DNA of 19,635 nucleotides from CAVPEW01 sp050247895. Lineage in GTDB: Bacteria > Actinomycetota > Acidimicrobiia > Acidimicrobiales > VFJN01. The notes beneath the pieces were generated by a model. That model was given only the letters and a program-made list of their open reading frames with translations, made no database searches and was not told where the DNA came from. Location of the stretch: positions 1-19,635 of the forward strand of contig JBFWTJ010000026.1 in assembly GCA_050247895.1 (NCBI GenBank). Direction: 5' to 3'. Shown here in pieces: positions 14,186 through 19,635 of the stretch. A program made the position numbers and the translations under genes. Within the stretch, counting starts at the first letter, position 1, and every line of letters starts with the position of its first letter.

Positions 14186-14750
14186 ACCCGACGACATCCC
14201 CACCGACGACCCTCGCCCCGACGGCCTGCGCCGGGCGCCGTCCCTGGTGCTGGTCAACACCGGTCCCGGCAAGGGCAAGACGTCCGCGGCCATGGGCGTG
14301 GTGGTGCGAGCCGTGGCCCGGGGCTGGCCCGTGGCGGTGGTGCAGTTCCTCAAGTCCGGGACCTGGCGCACCGGGGAGGAGAAGGTCTGCCGGCAGCTCG
14401 GCGTGGACTGGTGGGCCATGGGCGAGGGCTTCACCTGGGACTCGACCGACCTGACCCAGGACCAGGCCGTGGCCCTGGCCGCCTGGCGCCACGCCGAGGC
14501 GCTGATCGCGGCAGGAGACCACCAGCTCGTCGTGCTCGACGAGGTGACCTACCCGCTCAACTGGGGGTGGGTCGACCTGGCCGAGGTCGTCACCGCCGTC
14601 CGAGGCCGGCCCGAGCACGTCAACATCATCTGCACCGGCCGCAACGCCCCGCCGGCGCTGGTCGAGGTGGCCGACACCGTGTCGGAGATCGCCGACGTCA
14701 AGCACGCGTACCGGGCCGGGATCCGGGCCAAGAAGGGCATCGACTTCTGA
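14172..14750 (+). CDS. cobO: Cob(I)yrinic acid a,c-diamide adenosyltransferase (CobO/BtuR/CobA type)
   Basis: The 192-residue enzyme transfers the 5'-deoxyadenosyl group from ATP to Co(I) corrinoid, completing both de novo synthesis and salvage. The P-loop GPGKGKT is at 31-37. The family blocks VVQFLKSGTWRTGEEK, WWAMGEGFTWDS, VLDEVTYPLNWGW and ICTGRNAPPALVEVAD are all present, and the C-terminal KHAYRAGIRAKKGIDF is typical of full-length members. GTG 14172 has an AGGAGG site five bases upstream inside the end of btuD. Placement in the riboswitch operon with the transporter suggests salvage of imported corrinoids. Confidence 0.96.
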   Translation: MPEREPDDIPTDDPRPDGLRRAPSLVLVNTGPGKGKTSAAMGVVVRAVARGWPVAVVQFLKSGTWRTGEEKVCRQLGVDWWAMGEGFTWDSTDLTQDQAVALAAWRHAEALIAAGDHQLVVLDEVTYPLNWGWVDLAEVVTAVRGRPEHVNIICTGRNAPPALVEVADTVSEIADVKHAYRAGIRAKKGIDF

Positions 14751-14761
14751 TCCCTCCGCGG

Positions 14762-14799
14762 CGCGGCCGGTTCAGCCCGAGGTGGTGCCGCCGGCCGCG
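14762..14799. terminator. Inverted repeat at the convergent cobO/cobB junction
   Basis: CGCGGCCGG (14762-14770) is the reverse complement of CCGGCCGCG (14791-14799) around a 20-base loop that holds the cobB stop codon. The genes converge with only 21 bases between them. With no T-run and such a GC-rich background, a terminator role is tentative. Confidence 0.3.
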
Positions 14800-16124
14800 G
14801 CGGCGACGAACCGCTCGGCCAGCTCGGGCCGGTCGGCCAGGTGGAGGTGCAGGTAGCCGGCCAGCAGCCGCGGGCCGGCGAACCCTCCGGCGCTGCGGCC
14901 CTGCCGGCTGCCCCGCAGGTCCAGCGCGCCGCCGGGCGGCGTGCAGGTCGTGTAGTGGTGCTCGTGGCCCCGGAGCACCGTGCCGGCCGGGCCCAGCGGG
15001 CTGCCCGCCGTGAGGGTTGCGGTCCGGTAGCCGAGGGTGAGCCGCTCGGTGGTGGTGGCCTCGGTGGGCACGACGCCGGCCATGGGCCGCCCGTCGAGGC
15101 GGCGGGCCAGCCAGAGCAGGCCCCCGCACTCGGCCCAGACCACCAGGCCGTCGTCGACCCGCCGGGCGACGTCGGCCAGCAGCGGCCCGTTGGCGGCCAG
15201 CGCCTCGACGTGGACCTCGGGGAACCCGCCCCCCGCGACCAGCGCGGCGGTGCCCGGGGGCAGCGACGGGGCGGTGAGGGGGTCGAAGGGGACCACCTCG
15301 GCGCCCGCGGCCGCGAGCGCCTCCACGTTGTCGGGGTAGAGGAAGCTGAAGGCCGGTCCCGAGGCCACCGCGACCCGGGCCCGGCCCGACGGGCGGGGCG
15401 CCCGCAGCGCGCCGGCGGGCACGGGCGGGGCCGACCGGGCCACCTGCTCGACGAGGTCGAGGTCGCAGTGCCGGGCGACCTGGTCGGCCAGCACGTCGAG
15501 CGAGGCCCGCACCGCGTCGGGCCGCTCGACCACCGGGACCAGGCCGAGGTGGCGGTCCCGCCAGGCGAAGCGCGGGTCGCGGGGCAGGGCGCCCACGACG
15601 GGGATGCCCGAGGCCGCCAGGGCGTCGACCAGCGTGGCCCGGTGGCCGTCGCTGCCGACCCGGTCGAGCACGACCCCCGCGACGCGGATCCGGGGGTCGT
15701 GGCCGGCGAAGCCAGCGACGACCGCGGCCACCGAGCGGCCCACGCCGGCCGCGTCCACCACGAGCAGGACGGGCGCGGCGAGCTCGGCCGCCACGTCGGC
15801 GGTCGACGAGGGGGTCCCGTCGTCGGCGCCGTCGAAGAGGCCCATCACGCCCTCGACGACGAGCAGGTCGCACCCCTGGCCCGCCTTCGCGGCGAGGGGC
15901 CGCAGCGAGCCGGGACCGCTGATCCAGGCGTCCAGGTTGCGCGACGGCCGTCCCACGGCGAGGGCGTGGTACCCGGGGTCGATGAAGTCGGGGCCGACCT
16001 TGGCCGCCCCGACCCGGTGGCCCCGTCGGCGCAGGGCGGCCATGAGGCCGGTGGCGACGGTGGTCTTCCCCGCGCCGGAGTGGGTCCCCGCTACGACGAC
16101 CCGGGGCGGCAGGAGGGCGGTCAC
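14772..16124 (-). CDS. cobB: Cobyrinate a,c-diamide synthase (CobB/CbiA)
   Basis: The 450-residue enzyme amidates the a and c side chains of the corrin ring using ATP and glutamine. The N-terminal dethiobiotin-synthetase-like half has the P-loop GTHSGAGKTT (13-22), KVGPDFIDPGYH (42-53) and EGVMGLFDG (91-99). The C-terminal class I glutaminase-like half has GGGFPEVH (298-305), the nucleophile C333 in WAECGGLLWLA, and a GYLHLHL block near 423-429 with the companion His. The length is normal. The GTG start at 16124 overlaps the stop of the upstream chelatase gene (GTGA), indicating coupled translation. CobB versus CbiA naming depends on substrate; the cobN gene in the same run suggests the aerobic route and hydrogenobyrinate. 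Confidence 0.95.
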   Translation of the reverse strand: MTALLPPRVVVAGTHSGAGKTTVATGLMAALRRRGHRVGAAKVGPDFIDPGYHALAVGRPSRNLDAWISGPGSLRPLAAKAGQGCDLLVVEGVMGLFDGADDGTPSSTADVAAELAAPVLLVVDAAGVGRSVAAVVAGFAGHDPRIRVAGVVLDRVGSDGHRATLVDALAASGIPVVGALPRDPRFAWRDRHLGLVPVVERPDAVRASLDVLADQVARHCDLDLVEQVARSAPPVPAGALRAPRPSGRARVAVASGPAFSFLYPDNVEALAAAGAEVVPFDPLTAPSLPPGTAALVAGGGFPEVHVEALAANGPLLADVARRVDDGLVVWAECGGLLWLARRLDGRPMAGVVPTEATTTERLTLGYRTATLTAGSPLGPAGTVLRGHEHHYTTCTPPGGALDLRGSRQGRSAGGFAGPRLLAGYLHLHLADRPELAERFVAAAAGGTTSG

Positions 16125-18094
16125 CCGCCCAGGGCGGTGGCCAGGGCGCCGGGCGCGCCGACCTCGACGTGGACGTGGCGGGCCCCCATGGCCTCGGCCA
16201 GCCGGCCGGCGAGGCCCAGGCGCGACCGGCCCGTCTCGCAGTCCAGGACCAGCCCGGCCACCCCGGAGCGACGCACGGCGGCCGCCGCGTCGAGGGCCCG
16301 GGCCAGGGCGTCGGGGGCACCGGTGGCCCGCCCGTCCGTGAGCACGGCGAGCAGCACCTCGGATTCGGGGCCGCGGGCCCGACGGGCGACCTCGAGCGCG
16401 GCGAGCAGGCCCGCGGCCAGGGGCGTGGCACCCCCGGTGACGAGCCCGTCGAGGCGGTGCCGGGCCACCTCCACGCTGGCCGTGGGCGACAGGACGACCT
16501 GGGCGCCCTCGCCGCGGAAGGTCACCAGGGCGACGCGGTCGCGTCGCTCGTAGGCCCCCGAGAGCAGGCCCAGCACCGTCCCGGAGGCGGCCTCGGCCCG
16601 TTCCCGGGCCCCCATGGACCCGCTCAGGTCGACGCAGAGCACCACCGTGCGCCGAGGTGGGGCGTGGCGCACCGCGGTGCGCAGCTCGTCGCCCACCGCC
16701 CCGGCCCCGCCGCGCCCGCCGGCCGCGACCAGGCGCCGGGCGGTGGGCAGGACGGCGATCGGGTCGCCGGGCCCGGCCGGCACGTCGCCGACGGCCCGCC
16801 CCCGCCGGGCCGGGGCGGGACGGCGCCGCTCGGCGTCGAGGGGCGACCGGGCCGGGCCGATGACCAGGGCCCGCTCGCCCGCCGGCCGGCCGGCCCGGAT
16901 CCCCGGCTCGGCCGACCCGGAGGCAGGCGACGTCCCGGACCCGTCCCCCTGGTTCCCGCGATCGGCGTCGCCGTCGGGGGTGTCGTCGACCGGGTGGTTC
17001 CCTGCGCCGTCGCCGCCGGCCGTTGGCGGACCGGCCGGCCCGTCACCGGGATCGCCCCCGGCCCGATCGCCTTCGGGGCCGTTCCGCTCCCCCGGACCGT
17101 CGGCCCCGGCGGAGCCGCGCCCCTCCTCGCCCGGCTGGCCCGGCGGCCGGCGGTCGGGCGGGTCGTCGCCGTGCCCCTCGGGGTCGCCTGGCTCGTCCCG
17201 AGCGCCGTCGAGCGCACGGCGGACGGCGTCGGCGAGGGCGTCGGGCGGCAGGACCGGCGGGTCGAAGGGGCCCCGGCGGCTCCGGTGGGCCAGGACCAGG
17301 GGTGCGACGCGGCGCACGTCGTCCACCGTCGCGGCGTCCCGGCCCTCCCAGCCGGCCAGGGCCGCCGCGGCCCGGCACAGGGCGAGGTCGGCCCGCAGGC
17401 CCTCGGCGCCGACCTCCACCGCCAGGCGGTTGGCCGCGTCGACCACCTCGGGTCCGACCGTGGCGGGCACCACGTCCCGCAGGGCACGCTCCCCCGCCGG
17501 GCTGGAGGCCACCGGGACCGTCGGGGCCCGGTCGAAGGCCAGCCGGCGGCTGACGGCCTCGTGGCGCCGGGCCAGGTCGGTGGGGGCCACGACGGTCACG
17601 CAGAGCCCGAACCGGTCGAGGAGCTGGGGCCGCAGCTCGCCCTCCTCGGGGTTCATCGAGCCGACCAGCACGAAGCGGGCCGGGTGGCGGTGCGACACCC
17701 CGTCGCGCTCGACCCGGTTCTCGCCCGACACGGCGACGTCGAGCAGCACGTCGACGAGGTGGTCGGCGAGCAGGTTGACCTCGTCCACGTAGAGCACCCC
17801 ACCGTGGGCGGCGGCGAGCAGGCCCGGCTGGAAGCGGATCTCGCCCCCGGCCAGCGCGGCCCGGGCGTCCAACGTGCCGACCAGGCGGTCCTCGGTGGCG
17901 CCCAGGGGCAGCTCGACGAACGGCGCGCCGCCGAGCAGGTCGGCCAGGCCCCGGGCCAGGGTGGTCTTGGCCGAACCCTTCTGGCCCCGCAGCAGCACGC
18001 CGCCGACCAGCGGGTCCACCGCGGCCAGCCGCAGGGCCAGCTTGGCGTCGTCGTGGCCGACCACGGCCTCGAACGGGAAGGGCGTCGCGCTCAG
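16121..18094 (-). CDS. Fused ChlI-ChlD chelatase motor subunit, probable cobaltochelatase partner
   Basis: From the proposed start the product has 657 residues. Residues 5-295 are an AAA+ ChlI-like domain: FPFEAVVGHDD (6-16), Walker A GQKGSAKTT (37-45), Walker B LYVDEVN (101-107), and VGSMNPEEGELRPQLLDRFG (144-163). A Gly/Asp/Pro-rich linker spans about 296-435. A von Willebrand A domain follows (about 480-657) with a complete MIDAS: D489-L-S-G-S493, T557 and D587. Such fused proteins are thought to replace CobS/CobT in actinobacterial cobalt insertion; M. tuberculosis has a similar gene beside cobO and cobB. It overlaps cobN by four bases and cobB by three. The start is a CTG at 18094 preceded by GGAGGAGG; the first in-frame GTG inside (18064) would cut the conserved N-terminus, and a GTG at 18169 is the main alternative. 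Confidence 0.85.
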   Translation of the reverse strand: MSATPFPFEAVVGHDDAKLALRLAAVDPLVGGVLLRGQKGSAKTTLARGLADLLGGAPFVELPLGATEDRLVGTLDARAALAGGEIRFQPGLLAAAHGGVLYVDEVNLLADHLVDVLLDVAVSGENRVERDGVSHRHPARFVLVGSMNPEEGELRPQLLDRFGLCVTVVAPTDLARRHEAVSRRLAFDRAPTVPVASSPAGERALRDVVPATVGPEVVDAANRLAVEVGAEGLRADLALCRAAAALAGWEGRDAATVDDVRRVAPLVLAHRSRRGPFDPPVLPPDALADAVRRALDGARDEPGDPEGHGDDPPDRRPPGQPGEEGRGSAGADGPGERNGPEGDRAGGDPGDGPAGPPTAGGDGAGNHPVDDTPDGDADRGNQGDGSGTSPASGSAEPGIRAGRPAGERALVIGPARSPLDAERRRPAPARRGRAVGDVPAGPGDPIAVLPTARRLVAAGGRGGAGAVGDELRTAVRHAPPRRTVVLCVDLSGSMGARERAEAASGTVLGLLSGAYERRDRVALVTFRGEGAQVVLSPTASVEVARHRLDGLVTGGATPLAAGLLAALEVARRARGPESEVLLAVLTDGRATGAPDALARALDAAAAVRRSGVAGLVLDCETGRSRLGLAGRLAEAMGARHVHVEVGAPGALATALGG

Positions 18095-19635
18095 CGGTCC
18101 TCCTCCCAGCCCTCGGCCTCCAGCACCGCCTCGGCCAGCACGGCCCGGGCCTCCTCGCCGGCCCGCCACATGCCCCGCCGGTCGGCCTCGAGCAGGCGCT
18201 CGGCGATCGAGCGCAGCGCCCACGGGTTGGAGCGGCGGAAGAACTCGCGCATCTCGGGGTCGCCGACGTACGCGCCGGTGACCCGCTCGTACATCCAGTC
18301 CTCGACGACCTCCGCGGTGGCGTCGTAGCCGAACAGGTAGTCCACGGTGGCGGCGAGCTCGAACGCGCCCTTGTAGCCGTGGCGGCGCATGGCCTCGATC
18401 CAGCGGGGGTTGAGGACCCGGCTGCGCACGACGCGGGCCGCCTCCTCCCGCAGCGAGCGGACCTTGGGGTCGGCCGGGTCGGCCGAGTCGCCGAACCAGG
18501 CCTTGGGCGCGGTCCCGGTCAGCGCCCGCACCGCGGCGACCATCCCGCCGTGGTCCTGGAGGTAGTCGTCGGAGTCGAAGATGTCGTGCTCGCGGTTGTC
18601 CTGGTTCTTGACCGCCACCTCGATCGCCGCGAACCGGCGGCGCATGGCGTCGGGGTCGGGGTCGCCCCGGCGGTCCCGTCCGTAGGCGAAGCCCGACCAG
18701 GCCAGGTACACCTCGGCCAGGTCGGCCTGGGTGCGCCACGAGCCCTGCTCGATGACCGGCAGCACGCCCGACCCGTAGCCGCCCGGGGGCGGACCCCACA
18801 TGCGGGCGTCGGCCGCGCCGGCGGCGCGCACCGGGTTGACCTCGTCCGGCTCGTCGAGCTCGGCGACCAGCCGGACGGCGTCGTCGAGCAGGGCCACCAC
18901 GTGGGGGAAGGCGTCGCGGAAGAAGCCCGAGATGCGCAGGGTCACGTCGATGCGGGGCCGCGCCAGCTCGTCGGGCGGGATCGCCTCCAGGCCGGTGACA
19001 CGACGGGTCTGGTCGTCCCAGGTCGGCCGGACGCCGAGCAGGGCCAGGGCCTCGGCCGCGTCGTCGCCCCCGGTCCGCATCGCCGCGGTGCCCCACAGGA
19101 CCAGGCCCACCGTGGTCGGGTGGCGACCGGTCTCGGCCAGGTGGCGCTCGACGAGCCGGTCGGCCAGGCCCCGCCCGACCTCCCAGGCCAGCGGCGAGGG
19201 CACCGCCTTGGGGTCGACCGAGTAGAAGTTCCGCCCGGTGGGCAGCACGTTGGCCGCGCCGCGGCTGGGCGCCCCGCTGGGGCCGGACGGGACGTGGCGG
19301 CCGGCCAGCCCGGCCAGCAGGTTGTCCAGCTCGTCGGTGGTGGCCTCCAGGGCCGGCACCAACGTGCGGGCCACCCACCGCAGGGTCGCCGCGCCGGGGC
19401 CCTCGCCGACGGTGCCCGCGTCCCAGCCCGTCGCGGCCAGGGCCTCGACCCGCTCCCGGGCCCGGGCCTCGACCCGGTCCAGCGCGACGCGGCCCGCGTC
19501 GGCCAGCTCGACCCCGAGCTCCGCGGCCACCTCGGCCCGCAGGGACGGCACCACGCCCGGGGGGAGGCGGGGCACGGCCAGGACCAGGTCGACGAGCGGG
19601 TCGGGGTCCGGGGGGCGTCCGAGGACGGGCAGGCC
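18091..19635 (-). CDS. cobN: Cobaltochelatase large subunit CobN, C-terminal part (5' end outside window)
   Basis: The frame is open from the right edge to the TGA at 18091-18093, giving 514 residues of a protein normally above 1,100. CobN binds hydrogenobyrinic acid a,c-diamide and Co2+ for ATP-driven insertion. Conserved segments are GRNFYSVDPKAVPS, VGLVLWGTAAMRTGGDD, RIDVTLRISGFFRDAFPHV, NQDNREHDIFDSDDYLQDHG and TVDYLFGYDATAEVVEDWMY. A BchH/ChlH identity is less likely because the neighbours are cobalamin genes and no chlorophyll genes are seen. It is first in a coupled - strand run, followed by the fused chelatase motor and cobB. Its promoter, and any riboswitch, lies beyond the window. 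Confidence 0.95.
   Translation of the reverse strand, partial: GLPVLGRPPDPDPLVDLVLAVPRLPPGVVPSLRAEVAAELGVELADAGRVALDRVEARARERVEALAATGWDAGTVGEGPGAATLRWVARTLVPALEATTDELDNLLAGLAGRHVPSGPSGAPSRGAANVLPTGRNFYSVDPKAVPSPLAWEVGRGLADRLVERHLAETGRHPTTVGLVLWGTAAMRTGGDDAAEALALLGVRPTWDDQTRRVTGLEAIPPDELARPRIDVTLRISGFFRDAFPHVVALLDDAVRLVAELDEPDEVNPVRAAGAADARMWGPPPGGYGSGVLPVIEQGSWRTQADLAEVYLAWSGFAYGRDRRGDPDPDAMRRRFAAIEVAVKNQDNREHDIFDSDDYLQDHGGMVAAVRALTGTAPKAWFGDSADPADPKVRSLREEAARVVRSRVLNPRWIEAMRRHGYKGAFELAATVDYLFGYDATAEVVEDWMYERVTGAYVGDPEMREFFRRSNPWALRSIAERLLEADRRGMWRAGEEARAVLAEAVLEAEGWEEDR

Noticed and set aside
16121..19378. A single 1085-residue - strand protein joining an extension to the ChlI-ChlD fusion
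   Set aside because: The first 428 residues are cobN read in the wrong frame. The family's conserved N-terminus begins just at the cobN stop.

Overview
The window is GC-rich, protein-dense DNA from what looks like a high-GC actinobacterium. The evidence is strong G/C third-position codon bias, many GTG starts, TANNNT-type -10 boxes placed right at start codons, and an NDP-forming acyl-CoA synthetase-like protein with an N-terminal GNAT domain, a domain order known from actinomycetes. Placement nearer than phylum (for example Acidimicrobiia) would be a guess. No rRNA, tRNA, insertion sequence, phage gene or CRISPR array was seen. The content is chromosomal housekeeping and cofactor metabolism rather than a mobile island.

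Left part (1-6785, all + strand): the last codons of an aconitase; a PAS-GGDEF diguanylate cyclase with an intact c-di-GMP inhibitory site; a 394-base spacer with decayed tandem repeats, a strong hairpin and an AT-richer promoter-like stretch; a LysR-type regulator; a biotin-dependent carboxyltransferase subunit; a type II citrate synthase; and an acyl-CoA dehydrogenase. Most of these enzymes work on acyl-CoA or TCA-cycle metabolites.

Middle (6786-11004): a hairpin between convergent genes, then on the - strand a GNAT plus acyl-CoA synthetase-like protein that has lost the catalytic-His segment, pointing to a protein acyltransferase rather than a synthetase. Back to back with it, across only 48 bases, is an exported zinc-metallopeptidase-like protein (+). 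Both of these genes appear to have leaderless promoters with the same six-base spacer before the start codon. The peptidase carries a second, C-terminal copy of its own fold in which the zinc ligands are gone but the cysteines remain. Its stop codon lies in eight perfect copies of an 8-bp unit.

Right part (11005-19635): a vitamin B12 locus. A cobalamin riboswitch, followed by a 9-bp inverted repeat that would sequester the start codon, leads a + strand operon: cobalamin-type binding protein (btuF), permease (btuC), ATPase (btuD) and corrinoid adenosyltransferase (cobO). Converging on it from the right are cobN (cobaltochelatase large subunit, cut by the window edge), a fused ChlI-ChlD chelatase motor protein, and cobyrinate a,c-diamide synthase (cobB/cbiA). 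The fused chelatase gene lacks any usual start codon at the position its conserved N-terminus requires; the best-supported start is a CTG overlapping the cobN stop. Together these genes cover B12 or corrinoid uptake, ring amidation, cobalt insertion and adenosylation.
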